Counted from the first letter of the stretch, positions 24,801 to 35,394 are shown. The stretch: DNA of 64,000 bases from Zonotrichia leucophrys gambelii (GCF_028769735.1 NC_088178.1:21464357-21528356), one strand, 5' to 3'. A program made the numbers and translations. The notes: generated by a model from the letters alone, not told the origin.

Positions 24801-27600
24801 TTCATTATCCTGACACTACATGGGGAAGGAGGATGAAAGAACAGACAGGCATACACATGTTACCTCTGTCTTGGCATAGCAATGCTGCTCTCAGAACTCA
24901 GTTTTAAATCTGGCCCAAGTGCTAGGCCACTACTCCAAACTGTGCTGTCTTCCTGCCTTTAGGCACCTGATACTCAGCCCTACCAGTAAAACTGGGCCCA
25001 GCAGGAGCCTCTCATCTGTGTGACATCTGGAATGCCCTGAGCAGCAGAACTTTGTCATCCACAGCACAGCAGAAAACACTTCCAGGTTCTTAAGATGCTG
25101 AGGGTGCAGGATCCAGCCACACTTACCTGCAGGCACCTCCATCTCCATGACACTGGAAAGATCCTTGGAGCTGAAGTGTCTGGGTTAGGAACCTCAGCCA
25201 AAGATGGAGAGAACCACATTGCCTATCTCAGCAAGTTCTTGCTTCTCTCTAAAAGAAATGAAAAAAACCCAGAAGATTAGGCCAAAATTTCAAGGATAGA
25301 CTTGCTGAGTCTAAGCATCCTTTGCCTACCTTTTGTGACACCTAGAGAAAATGCAGTTATTCCAATTTAATAGCATTTTCTTATTCCTACATGGCTACAA
25401 GCAGTGACACAAGGTAGAAGAAAACAGGTTCCATGACTGGCAGGAGAACACATTGATAAAAATATTCAGCCATTGGAATTCACCTGTCTGTGGCACCAAT
25501 AACTCCAGCCAGCTCCACATTGTTCAGGTTTAAACCACGAGGAATCAGCTACCTCATTTTCTGCTCTAAGCCACGGCCACAATGCCAAACCCTTCCCATA
25601 GAGGGGTCAGTTTGTGCTGGAAAGGGACAACAGGACACCTGACCTTACCACGAGATCTCTAAACCAGAGGCTGGAAAACCATATCCCAGACTGTTAGTAA
25701 CATTGGAGTAAGTGTGCAACCATTCCTGTGATCTCTTCTTTCCCTGCAGGTGCCATGGATGTTACTTCCTTCCAGAAGAGACTTTACACTTATCTTTCAG
25801 ATCAGAGACTGTAGATCTGACTGAAGGATAACACTGTCAGTCCCTGACACCACTTTGGTGGGGTTTCCATGAGCTGTGCCTCATACAGCAGCAAGGCAGC
25901 TCTGCTGAGCCATTCAGTTGTGTTTTCAGAGGTGAATGGGCTGGCAGCAGAACCTCTGCCTCCCCACCTAGCCCTGACCACATTGTTCTCTCAAATGTGC
26001 CAGCACAATTTTTTCCTGCAGCAGCACTGTGAAGCACACCACTTCAGGGGAAAAAAAAAAACCCAACAAAAAAGCCCAAACAATGACGCACTTGTTAGAA
26101 CCAGCTCGGCTCCCTGATCAGATTTACAGCACACCAACAACTGCTGTGGCAGAAATTTGGGAGGCAATGTGTTGTGAGGCCAGGGCAGGAAAATGCAGAG
26201 AGATTGGAACATTTTAAGCTGATGCTGACAGCACAGACAACGTCTCATGAAATCAGAGCTTAACAGGTGGGAGGGTGACATAATAAGGGAAGGCATTAGG
26301 CTTTTATAGAAAGAAATAGGGAATCAATATTTAATTACAGGAGAACTGCAATGAAGTTGCATTATTGAAACCATCTCACCAAGCTGATACAATATTTTTT
26401 ATCAAAGAAAACCTAATAATGAATCTACATTAACTTCCAGACTCAGTGTTCACCAATACTTCCCTACTAATAAAAATAGACATTTATATGCTTGTGGTCA
26501 AGAGCTAGAAAGATCAGGAAACCCGACAAGGAATTAAGATGTCCTTTGACTCCATTTCAGTTACTAAATTGTCCTGACTGTTCAAACAATCTGTGTGAGT
26601 CTCTCTCTCATTAGGTTCCTACCTAATGCAGAGCAATTGTTCCTTGCCAGGGTCAGGAAAAGGTTTCAAGAGCTGTGGATGGAAAGCAGAAGGAAAATCC
26701 CTTCTGTTACAATCAGTACAACATTGTGTCTTTGTCATTTACTATTGTGGAGAACAATGAGATCTAATGATCCTTTTTGTATGAATGCTTCACGATAACA
26801 CCAAATCACACTGTATGCCACGGCATAGCAGCATTAGCCTGAGGGGGATGAATGAAAATGTTGTGGTTTTTCCTAATAATAGAACAAACCACAAAGCCAT
26901 ACCTGGGACACAGACACCTCACAGACACATAGCTGCCTTCCCCCAGGGAAGTGAGCCATATTCTCTGGATGCTGTTTTGCTGTAGCACAAAGCTGTCAGG
27001 GGGCAGAGAATGGAAGCAGTGACATGAACTCTCAGCCAGACCTATGACAGTTCAGACATCTGGCAGCTGTCCGAGGGCAGCTGGGGTTGGACAGTGGGGA
27101 CAATGAAACAGAGCCAAAAAGATCCAAGGATCTTCAACAAGGAAGCTGAGATGTCACTCATTTCTCTCCAGGGAGCAGGGCAGAGCCTTGGTAGGGGGGG
27201 TGGGGGAGAGCAAGGGCCAAGCTAGCAGAGGTTTGAGGCACAAACAAAGCCAGTTCCCACCAGCTGGGGAGAAAGGAATGTGAGGGATGGGGAAACTGGG
27301 AAGGGATTAGAGCTCAGGCATTTCAAATGAGCACCTCGTCTTAAACTCACCAATTATTTCAGTCATTGCAGCAAAGTGCAAGTAAAGTATTGTCCAAACA
27401 GCAACAAGGAGACTGCCCTGACAGAGGGCCTGGGTAGTGGACAGCAACACTCCTGGTTAAACAAGGCAGATGATGAGGTGGCTCAGGGAATAGCTCCAAG
27501 GACAGCTGTGAAGGGACAGCAGGTACCATCCTCCAGCCCACGTGGAACAAGCAGATGATGCCAACCCTCAGGATACAAACATCTCAGTAAGAGGCTGCCT
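18881..27600. other. Intergenic region, no gene recognised
   Basis: I see only short open frames without splice support, moderate A+T content and no CpG island. Human MMACHC has CCDC163 and TESK2 as upstream neighbours, from general knowledge; nothing here could be recognised as either. There is an A-rich tract at 26050-26061. Confidence 0.5.
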
Positions 27601-27603
27601 TTA

Positions 27604-27635
27604 GGATCACAGAATATCCAGTGCTGGGAGGGACC
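27604..27635 (-). mobile_element. CR1 LINE fragment, part 1 of an interrupted copy
   Basis: The plus strand reads GATCACAGAATATCCAGTGC then TGGGAGGGACC, the reverse complement of an avian CR1 3' end. The element breaks off at 27635 and resumes at 27939, after the inserted LTR. Confidence 0.8.
27630..27635 (+). repeat. Target-site duplication, left copy (GGGACC)
   Basis: Six bases identical to 27939-27944, directly flanking the solo LTR. A six-base duplication is usual for class II (ERVK-like, alpha/beta) retroviral integration. Confidence 0.85.
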
Positions 27636-27938
27636 TGTAGGCACCCAGCTTGTGGTAACTGGGAGTGGGGCTGCAGCTCAGCCTCATCCCCGGTGGGTAC
27701 AGCTGTGCAGGACAGGTGACCAGCACTGAAGGCAATGAGATATGGAGGGCTGAGGTTACTGACCAGTCACAGGGGGTACAGAGGGCACACAGGTGTAAGG
27801 CATACAAAATGAGGGGAATAAAAGGCTGGACTGAAGGGCAATAAACGACAGGATGTAAGAAGCCTCTAATGGGGTGTGGTGTTGTATGGTGACATTCTGT
27901 GTATTGTGGCCATCTTGACTGTGGCATATGCTGTGACA
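27636..27938 (+). mobile_element. Solo LTR of an endogenous retrovirus, class II-like, 303 bp
   Basis: The element starts TGT and ends ACA and is bounded by identical GGGACC hexamers. It interrupts a CR1 whose two halves read continuously when the LTR is removed. It contains a TATA-like GGAATAAAAGG (about 27815-27825) and an AATAAA at 27840-27845, as expected of a U3-R boundary in plus orientation. No gag, pol or env sequence adjoins, so it is a solo LTR left by recombination between two LTRs. Family name is not assigned. Confidence 0.85.
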
Positions 27939-27944
27939 GGGACC
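27939..27944 (+). repeat. Target-site duplication, right copy (GGGACC)
   Basis: A perfect copy of 27630-27635. The exact match suggests an insertion that is not very old relative to the CR1 it entered. Confidence 0.85.
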
Positions 27945-28075
27945 CACAAGGATTGTCAAGTCCAACTGCTGGCTCTGCACAGGACAACCCCAAAAGTCAC
28001 CTGTGCAATTGAGAGCACGGTCCAAATGAACTCTGGCAGGCCCAGTGCTGTCAGCCCTTCCCTTCATGAGCTGCC
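27939..28075 (-). mobile_element. CR1 LINE fragment, part 2 of the interrupted copy
   Basis: The text resumes with GGGACCCACAAGGATTGTCA, AGTCCAACTGCTGGCTCTGC and ACAGGACAACCCCAAAAGTC, the reverse complement of a CR1 3' region. The copy is 5'-truncated and non-coding. Confidence 0.85.
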
Positions 28076-29580
28076 TCAGAAGGACTGAACGCCCTTCCTG
28101 CATTTAGCTTAAGATCAGCTCCAGGAGAGGGAACACACTGAAGTCAAACCTGCCTCAAGCCTTGCCAGTTCAGGATTGAAAAGGAAGAGCCCACTCACAG
28201 AGCTGGCAAATCTGTCACCTTCTGCATCAGTAAAGCCGGAGCCACACCTGGAAATGAGCTGTGCTCCACAGGACAACAGCAGGATGAGAGATCAGTCCCC
28301 AGCATCTCTGAGTTTGCCAATCCAGCAATTTGCACAGCACGAGCTGTCCTGCAGAGCTCGGAGCAGCCGCCAGCCAGCAGCACCCTCCTGTGACACATTC
28401 CTGCAGCTCCCAGGCAGCTGCTCCGCCTGACAGCGGGAGCTGCGCTGGCTCCTGCAGCGTGCGTGCTCCTGGGCACCCCCAAATTCCCTCAAGGGGTGTC
28501 CCCTCCTCCTGGTGTGTACAAACTGTAAGATTGTGCTCTGTTAGGCTGAGCTTTGTGGCCCCTCACCTGAAATACAGAGGACAACCACTTCCAAGTGTTT
28601 TCCAGAGGCAGCCTCTGATCCAGCACAGTATTAAGCCCTTCAGAAAAATCTCAGAACAACTGAGAAGAAGAAGGGAGCTGGATATATAACATGCCAACAT
28701 AGGCAAAACCCTCTTATTTCCAGCATCTAAGATGCAAAGCATTTCTGCCTTATATCCAGCTCTTTCTCTTTCTTGAGCAGGGAGATGGAGCAATCCTGTG
28801 CCAGGCTACACTCAGCTTCTTGTGTCTACAGCAGGACTTCAGAAACCTAGACAAGAAGTGATCTGTGTAAGAGGCTCTTGCAGCTATCAGTGCTTTAGTT
28901 CCACTGTCTTTGTTTTCATTGCTTCATAGCTTATGGATCTGCTCCTGCTGGAGCTCTTTCTCTTGTTTTAGTCAATTCACAGACTGAGATATTCAATGAT
29001 ATGGCAGATGGGTTGAAACAGATTTTGTAAAAGGATTACTTACATTTTAGTCCAAGAAATAACATAGTTGGTGGTCTGGTGAAACTTCACAAGCTGGAAA
29101 TACAGGGAGATCTGGAAACAACAAACTGTAATTCTAAACATGACTGACAGGATCCATCTGCCCTCCCAGTAGAGAAGGCATGGATATAATAAGGAGGAAC
29201 TCTTGGGGTACTAGAAGATATAAGGAAACTCCACAAAGCAGTAAATTTGAATATCTGCGGTAGTTCTGTCCCCAAGACCTTGGACATTTGGCATCCTGCA
29301 CTTCATAAAACCCAGGACTACAGGATGGAGAGCATTGCACTAGTACTATAAAGCTTGTGATAAGCAGCTATAAAGATTAGAGTAAGGAGATCCAAATCTG
29401 AGGCTCAGTCTCCAGTGTGGCAAGTGGTAGGGAATACAGAATCTGCAAAGAACGTGGACTTTCAGGAGGAAGAAAGGATTGCCAGCACAGAGGCCTCACT
29501 GTTTCAGCGAGCAGCACCCTCCCACAGGCACAGATGGGGCTTTCCCACAGAGTGTGAGGCCAGGAAAAGAGGCCTAATCC
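28076..29580. other. Intergenic region upstream of MMACHC
   Basis: No recognisable gene or repeat. Composition rises in G+C towards the MMACHC island. Confidence 0.5.
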
Positions 29581-29636
29581 CTGGCGAGGCACAAGGCGGT
29601 AACAGCGAGGGGACCCGGCCGGACTGCGCTGGCTGA

Positions 29637-29655
29637 GCATGCTGGGACACGGAGT
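29637..29655 (-). promoter_or_regulatory. ZNF143/THAP11 (SBS-type) motif 1
   Basis: On the minus strand this reads ACTCCGTGTCCCAGCATGC, with the core TCCCAGCATGC identical to the consensus ACTACAACTCCCAGCATGC and 15 of 19 positions matching overall. Confidence 0.65.
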
Positions 29656-29695
29656 CCCCTCCGGGGCAGCCGGCGCGGAGGGGAGGACACCGCGC

Positions 29696-29714
29696 ACTAC
29701 AACTCCCGCAGTTC
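29696..29714 (+). promoter_or_regulatory. ZNF143/THAP11 (SBS-type) motif 2
   Basis: The first 12 bases, ACTACAACTCCC, match the SBS consensus perfectly; the 3' half (GCAGTTC) diverges. It lies 106 bp upstream of the MMACHC start codon, close to where initiation is expected. Confidence 0.7.
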
Positions 29715-29728
29715 TTTGCGCGCCGCGC

Positions 29729-29744
29729 CGTCTCCTAGGAGACG
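29729..29744. promoter_or_regulatory. 16-bp perfect palindrome CGTCTCCTAGGAGACG
   Basis: Two 8-base arms with no spacer. The form resembles an RFX-type X-box palindrome (GTTGCCATGGCAAC class) with substitutions, so a dimeric transcription factor site is plausible but not certain. Confidence 0.5.
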
Positions 29745-29778
29745 CGGGGATGCGCGCCGGGGGTCCCTCCGGGCCGGA

Positions 29779-29797
29779 ACTACCGCTCCCGTGATGC
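29779..29797 (+). promoter_or_regulatory. ZNF143/THAP11 (SBS-type) motif 3
   Basis: The text ACTACCGCTCCCGTGATGC matches 14 of 19 positions of ACTACAACTCCCAGCATGC, including ACTAC, CTCCC and ATGC. It ends 22 bp before the start codon. Confidence 0.55.
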
Positions 29798-29819
29798 CCC
29801 GCGCGGCGCCGCCGCCGCC

Positions 29820-29891
29820 ATGGAGCGGCGCGTGGCGGAGCAGCTCCGCAGCGCGCTGGGCCCGCTCGGCCTCGAGGCGCACGCCTTAAAG
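29820..29891 (+). CDS. MMACHC: MMACHC coding exon 1
   Basis: Twenty-four codons beginning MERRVAEQL. The donor is AAAG|GTAATG and overlaps the first CRE. Phase 0. Confidence 0.93.
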
Positions 29892-32800
29892 GTAATGACG
29901 TCAGCGTGACGTCACGGATACGACGTCACTGCCCGCGAGCTGCGGGAGCTGAGGGAGCGCGGGGCGCGGAGCGGGACCCGGGGCCGCGCAGGGGCCGGGG
30001 GGCGCCGGGGGTCGGTGCCCCGGGGAGCTCGGGGCGCCCCTCGGCCGAGCGGGGCCGGGCTCGCCCCCGCGGAGCCGCTGCGGCCGGCGCGGGTCGATGC
30101 GCAGCGCGGGGTCCGGCCGGCCCGCCCGGCAGCGCGGGGCAAGGTGACCGCAGCGGCAGCGGCTGCTCCGGCCCTCGGTGCGGGCCCCTGACCCGCGGGG
30201 TCGGGGTTACGCAATGACACATCTGCCCCGGCAGGCGGCAAAGTCCTCCGGGCAAGGTTATATTTTAACTGAGCGTGGGAGCACCTGTCTGTGGAAGTGC
30301 TGACCACCTCATGGCTCGTCTGACCTCTGTTCTGCCCCTGGCCCTTGCAACCTCTGCCACTGTGCCCTGTGCGGCTGTAAGTGCAGGGGCTCCTTCCTTA
30401 CCTGCCCCGGGACAATCAGCGGTAAATCAATCTGCAACATCGAATACAAATCAATCTGCAATAAACGTGCCCTTCCCTCGGGGAGTGTTGTATCTGTCAC
30501 CTGAAATATTTTTATTTCCTGCTGTGATCTTGTTTGCATAAAAACTACAAGGCAATGAGGTGGTGAGAGAAGTAATGAGATAAGTGCCTCCAGAATTTGG
30601 AGAACTCAGTGCTGCTTGCCTAAAACACATCAGCAGGATTCAGGGCAGAACCCAGATAAAGACTGTAGCTACGAGATGGGAAACCTTTTGGCCCTCTAGC
30701 TCTCTCCAGATTTCATTCTGCCACAGCCAACCCTCATGCACTGACTGATGTTTACTGGGAAACCAGGAAAGCTTAGATTCACAGCTCTCTAATTCTTTGT
30801 AACATTTCAATTCAGCACCTTCAAAGCCCCAAAACTGATTAAACTTAGAGGTTCATATCAGAATGTAAACTTTATAGTGAATCTAGTTTTTGTTCTGAGT
30901 TTCCTCATGAGCAGTCTGGCTGCCATTACCAGCTGCAGAGTCACCATGAGAGTAATTTCACTGATTATTTAGAATAACCAGTACGTTTCATTTTCAAACT
31001 TGCTGTTCCATTTCTCAGCATCTCTCTGACTGTTAGACCTGGCCTTGTGGCACCCCAGGAGGGAGGGACTTGTCATAACCTATGAAAAGACTGATGTTAC
31101 TGTGCAGGGCATTAGGAGTGGAGTGCAGGGGGTTTGGGCCGTTTCCTTCTGCACTTGGCAGTTGCAGGTCTGAGCCCTGTCCTGATCATGCTTCCTGCTG
31201 CCCTGGCTTGATCTCTCATTTCTGGACTGTGTCCAACCCTGGAATCAAATATCCAAATGTGGCTGTGTCATAATCCATGTGCTGCTGGTAACAAACGTTT
31301 TTAGGGGGGGCTTAGCACTGCCAAGAGCTTCACATCCTTCATTCCACCCAAGTGTTTCCTGCAGAAGAAGTAAAACGTTCAACTTGTCACACAAAACAGA
31401 ACCACCAGTTTCTTTCTGGCCCAAGATAAGAGAAAAAAACCCAACCTGTAAAAGCTTTATCTGAACCAATCTGATTTGCATTGGCAAGACTGATTGCTCA
31501 TACTTCCCTCTAGGTTTCTGAGCAGAGCTGGATAAAGGGCAGACTGGAGCTGAATGCTGTGTGTGATTCTTATCTCACAGCTCACAGCACAGCTTCCCCA
31601 AACTGTGAATCCTGGAGTGCAAAACAACTTGGTTTGAAAGGAAGGCCCTGGGCAGGTTGCCCAGCTGGGTTGCAAATGAAGGGGGCTGCAGTTATTTCCA
31701 CATTTTTACATTCCTGCATGTCCACTAGAGCGGTGTCTGTGTTCTAATGGAAATTTGTGTTTCTTTGCCAAGGTTGGGTGGTACAATGCTGTTCTGCAGC
31801 CAGCCTTCCACCTCCCCTACCCAGATGACACGCTGGCCTTCGTGGTCCTCAGCACGCCGTCCATGTTCGACAAGGCCCTTAAGCCTTTTGTGAGCAAAGA
31901 ACGGTTAAAAATAATCAGGGATCCTGTGGATCAGTGTGTTTCCCATCATTTATCACGTGTGAAGGAGGTAAGAAGCTGAAATCCCCATTCCATGTAGTGC
32001 TGTGGCACATAACCAGGTGGGTTGAGCAGCAGACAAAGCCCTGCAGGCTCCTGCCGTGCTCTTTGGGAGGGTGAAGCATTATTCATGAAGGAGGGAGCAT
32101 CAGCAGGCTTTGGGTGCTTTACTTGCATATTTTGCCTCTGGATTACATCTCACAGCTGTGAGGGAGCTCTGCAGGCACAGGCTGAATGCCCACAGCCTCC
32201 AACCTGCTGACAGAATTCAGCAGTAGGATGTGGGAGTCTGCAGGCTTCACATGTGCCTGATTTGCTGCCATCCAGCAGTTCTGGAGTGGCAAGGCTTTTT
32301 CCATGAGCCTGGGCTGATGTTTTCATATTTTCTCAGAAATTCCCTGACCAGAGGGTGGATATCATGTTTGATTACGAGCTGCTGCCGAGCCGAAAGCCCA
32401 AGTTCCTGGCACAGACAGCTGCCCACGTTGCTGGAGCTGCATATTACTACCAAAGGAAGGATGTGAAGCTTGATCCTTGGGGAAAAAAGGTGAGGCAGAA
32501 ACACAGTCTGGGAAGAACCATTGAACTGCAAACATTGAACTGTACAGTGATTGTTTGCTCACTAGTCACTAGTTCATCTTGCAGGAAGCTACAAAGTCCA
32601 GAGCACATATAGGTTCATAAAATGTTTCAGGTGGGAATTGGAAACTTCCAAGATTCTTCAGGGTAGTAGGGAGATGTCATGGAGAGAAATATCTTGATCT
32701 GTTAAACCTACTTAGATAGAAGAATAAATGGCAGTGTAAAGGAAAACCTGTTGCTTAGAGCATTACAAACTGGGGGGAAATGCTCTGTGGTTAATTTCTG

Positions 32801-33351
32801 TAATAGATTTGCAGAAAGGAACCTCTCCCCACATTCCAGGGAAGTGTGTGTGGGCACAGGAAAGTGGGAGTGAAATGCTGTGCTTCGAGCCACACGTTCA
32901 GGAAAGTTTTCCCTTCTGCTCTGTACAGCTCTCCAAGAGAAGGTTGGGAGAGAGAGAAGCATCTGATGGATACTTTGAACTCTAGCCTTGATTACACACA
33001 AAGTAAGGCAGCCTGGATTTTTTTTTTTTGTTGTTCCAGAAGATCTTTGGCGTTTGTATCCATCCCAAGTACGGTGGCTGGTTTGCTATCCGGGCTCTGC
33101 TGGTCTTCCCAGCTATCCAGGTGCCGTTCCTGGAGCAGCCCCCGCCTGTGGACTGTGTGAGCTCCGAGGAGAAGAGGATTGAGCTGCTGGAGCAGTTCAA
33201 TTTCCACTGGCAGGACTGGAACTACAGGGACATCATTGAAGTGAAGGAAAGGTACTCGGAGGAGCAGAAAACCTACTTTGCCACTCCTCCAGCCGAGAGA
33301 TTCCGGCTGCTGGGGCTCTCACAGGAAGCGCAGAGAATCACATTTCACTGA
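29820..33351 (+). CDS. MMACHC: Cyanocobalamin reductase / alkylcobalamin dealkylase (four coding exons, 243 aa)
   Basis: MMACHC is the cytosolic cobalamin chaperone that decyanates or dealkylates incoming vitamin B12 using glutathione or flavin and passes it, with MMADHC, to methionine synthase and methylmalonyl-CoA mutase. Coding exons 29820-29891, 31773-31967, 32337-32489 and 33040-33351 are all phase 0 and total 732 nt. Family blocks are plain: [23 protein letters not shown], the cobalamin-pocket [34 protein letters not shown] and [10 protein letters not shown]. The residues equivalent to human His122, Gly147 and Arg161, which are altered in cblC disease, are all present. The start has a textbook Kozak context (GCCGCCATGG). 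The protein ends shortly after LLGL, whereas the human protein (282 aa) has an extra Pro/Ser-rich tail. Confidence 0.97.
29892..31772 (+). other. MMACHC: MMACHC intron 1
   Basis: A 1.9-kb intron whose first 300 bases are CpG island. I see no other feature. Confidence 0.8.
29896..29928. promoter_or_regulatory. Cluster of three cAMP-response elements
   Basis: Perfect TGACGTCA occurs at 29896-29903 and 29907-29914, and CGACGTCA (7 of 8) at 29921-29928. They lie in the CpG island just inside intron 1, the first starting at the fifth intron base. CREB/ATF/CREM dimers bind this octamer. Confidence 0.75.
31773..31967 (+). CDS. MMACHC: MMACHC coding exon 2
   Basis: Acceptor TTTGCCAAG and donor GGAG|GTAAGA; 65 codons from VGWYN to SRVKE. 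It encodes the first part of the nitroreductase-like fold. Confidence 0.95.
31968..32336 (+). other. MMACHC: MMACHC intron 2
   Basis: A 369-bp intron with canonical ends and no further feature seen. Confidence 0.85.
32337..32489 (+). CDS. MMACHC: MMACHC coding exon 3
   Basis: Acceptor ATTTTCTCAG and donor AAAG|GTGAGG; 51 codons from KFPDQ to DPWGKK. It includes the highly conserved [15 protein letters not shown] cobalamin-binding block. Confidence 0.95.
32490..33039 (+). other. MMACHC: MMACHC intron 3
   Basis: A 550-bp intron with a strong poly-T tract before its acceptor. A weak CR1-like stretch near 32613-32662 is too diverged to call. Confidence 0.75.
33040..33351 (+). CDS. MMACHC: MMACHC coding exon 4 and stop
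   Basis: Acceptor TTGTTCCAG; 103 codons from KIFGVCIHP to the final RITFH, then TGA. It carries the FAIR arginine and the RYSEEQ block. The coding sequence ends without the Pro/Ser-rich extension of the human protein. Confidence 0.95.
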   Translation, partial: KIFGVCIHPKYGGWFAIRALLVFPAIQVPFLEQPPPVDCVSSEEKRIELLEQFNFHWQDWNYRDIIEVKERYSEEQKTYFATPPAERFRLLGLSQEAQRITFH

Positions 33352-34310
33352 GAAAGCGGCTCCGGGAGGGCAGAGGGCAGCAAAGGGCAACTCATGAGCG
33401 GCGGCTTTTCCCGGTGCCGAGGGGGAGGAGGAGGAGGAAGGTTATGCTGGTACAGACATGGCAAATCCGAGCAGCCTCAATGCAAACATTGCAATCAAAG
33501 CTTCCCTGAGAGAGGAGCACTGCCCTGCCCTCTGTGCTGCTGCTGATCTGAGGTGGAGCCCAGTAAGCTGCCATTAGCCTTTGGTTGGGAATAGTTTAGA
33601 CATCCTGGCAAATTTAAATCCATGCTTGGAGTATTTTAGACACCCTGGCAACTCCAAAATCCATGCTGCTTATTAGAAAAATCACTTTTGTTCTCAATAA
33701 TTTTCTTTCTGAATGTTCTCTTTTTATTCTTTGTCGGTGTGAAAAAAAAAATCAGTCATTGTACTACTTAGTTGGATTTTGTCTAAATTTGGGGCAGGTA
33801 CTTTTTTAGATGTTGCCAGCATTTTATTATCCTGTGTCATGACCCTCTGTAGGGAGTACATGTCCAGTCTTTACAGTCTTGCCTAGGTCACATTTAAGCA
33901 TTTATCCATTCATAGAGCTGACTGGAATATTTGGAAAGATGCTGAGTAATGTCCATATGATTGGAGGTTTTATTCACATTAAGATAACTGACTGAAAAAG
34001 ACAATTCTCATGGCCTTTTCTAAGGTAGACCACATTTGTGTTAAAAGTATTTTTCAGTGTCAGCACACAGCACACCCTCCACAGTTACTGTCACAGTTTC
34101 CTGGTGTGCTTTCTTTGTGGGAAAGATTGTAAACCTGCACACATGTAAAAGCCATGGCACAAGGCCTTGTCACATGCACAGGCAAACAAGCACAGAAGAA
34201 AGGGAAATATTAATGACATTTATGTTACTTATATTGCTGGATTAAACATGTTCAGACAGAAGCAACATTTTTTCCATGACTTTGTCCTGTTACATTTGTT
34301 CAGAGGCTAC

Positions 34311-34362
34311 AATGCACCTGGAAATCAGGAATTAATTTCTCTTTGAGCAATTTGAGGCTCAG
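34311..34362 (+). repeat. 52-bp direct repeat, copy 1
   Basis: From AATGCACCTGGAAATC to TGAGGCTCAG this is identical to 36867-36918 except for one T/C difference. The sequences outside the 52 bp are at best weakly alike. Confidence 0.9.
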
Positions 34363-35394
34363 ATCTCGTTAAAGCAATATAATACATTAAAATAATATTT
34401 TGTGGGAGTTGTTTTACTAGACTGCAGCGCAGTGCTGCAAATGGACAGGCACTTTTTTCCTTTTGAGGGTACTAACATGATGAAGAAATACTTACTTTGC
34501 AGAACTGAGCCCTTTCTTTTTATGTTGGGATTCTTCAAAGCTTTGGAGACTCCACCAGGACGGTTGCCCTCACCATTGTTCACTGCTTGATACAGTTGCT
34601 CACAGTCAGTACACTAACTCATTGTAATCCAAATTCAGGATAACAAGTTTGCTGCCCTGTAAACAGAGTCGAGAGCGTGTGATCACTGGGTTTGTTCACT
34701 GCATTTGCTGTTACAAAAAAGTCTTTGTTGCTTTCCATGCTTTGTTCATCTCTGACTAAGGCAGACACCTGACATAGAATGTGATAGAGGTATTGTGATG
34801 TTTAATTTAAGGTAAAGAATGAAATTTGTTTAAAATCTGTTCTTTTGTTACAGAATTTCTCCTTTTTCAAATTTGTTTGATGTATCAGAACTTTGAAAAT
34901 GAACTGTAATTTACCAGGGCCTTGAGGTAATGGCTCATACTCGTAACAAAGACAAAATACTGATTCACTTAGAAGGATAAATATAGATTTGAATCAAATC
35001 TATCTTTTTATATTACAATAGAAAGTAAATTATTTTGATTTTTGGTATTGATTTCTTACAAATATTTAATATTTTGTCTTAATTTATTAAACAGATTACC
35101 GTGGTCAATGCATTTCAATTTCTGTAATTTATTTATCTTCAAATGGTATTTTGATTACTAAATATACAAAGTTCTAAGTAAATCTCAGTACTGAGTATTT
35201 TTATTTAAACAATGCAGTTCTTAACTTGTGGAGAACTCAAGATGTTCAAGAGAGAATCAATAATGTTTTTTTTAATATCCTGAAAAGAGTGAGCTACCTA
35301 AGACACACAGTCCAGTATCTGCAAACTAAGGGAAAAAATGGTTATCTTAGCAGAAGGTGGTAAACTATTATCACAGGCCCACTGGGATATGAAA

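Larger units (their letters stand above)
29580..30215. promoter_or_regulatory. MMACHC: CpG island of MMACHC
   Basis: A dense run of CpG covers the promoter, exon 1 and the start of intron 1. No TATA box is visible. The island contains the ZNF143/THAP11-type motifs, a 16-bp palindrome and the CRE cluster listed separately. Confidence 0.8.

Noticed and set aside
18881..29580. Possible minus-strand gene divergent from MMACHC (CCDC163 or TESK2 by human synteny)
   Set aside because: No kinase motifs or exon chain were found on the minus strand, and I cannot recognise CCDC163 with confidence.
32613..32662. CR1-like stretch in MMACHC intron 3 (TTCATAAAATGTTTCAGGTG and following)
   Set aside because: Too short and too diverged from a CR1 3' end to call.
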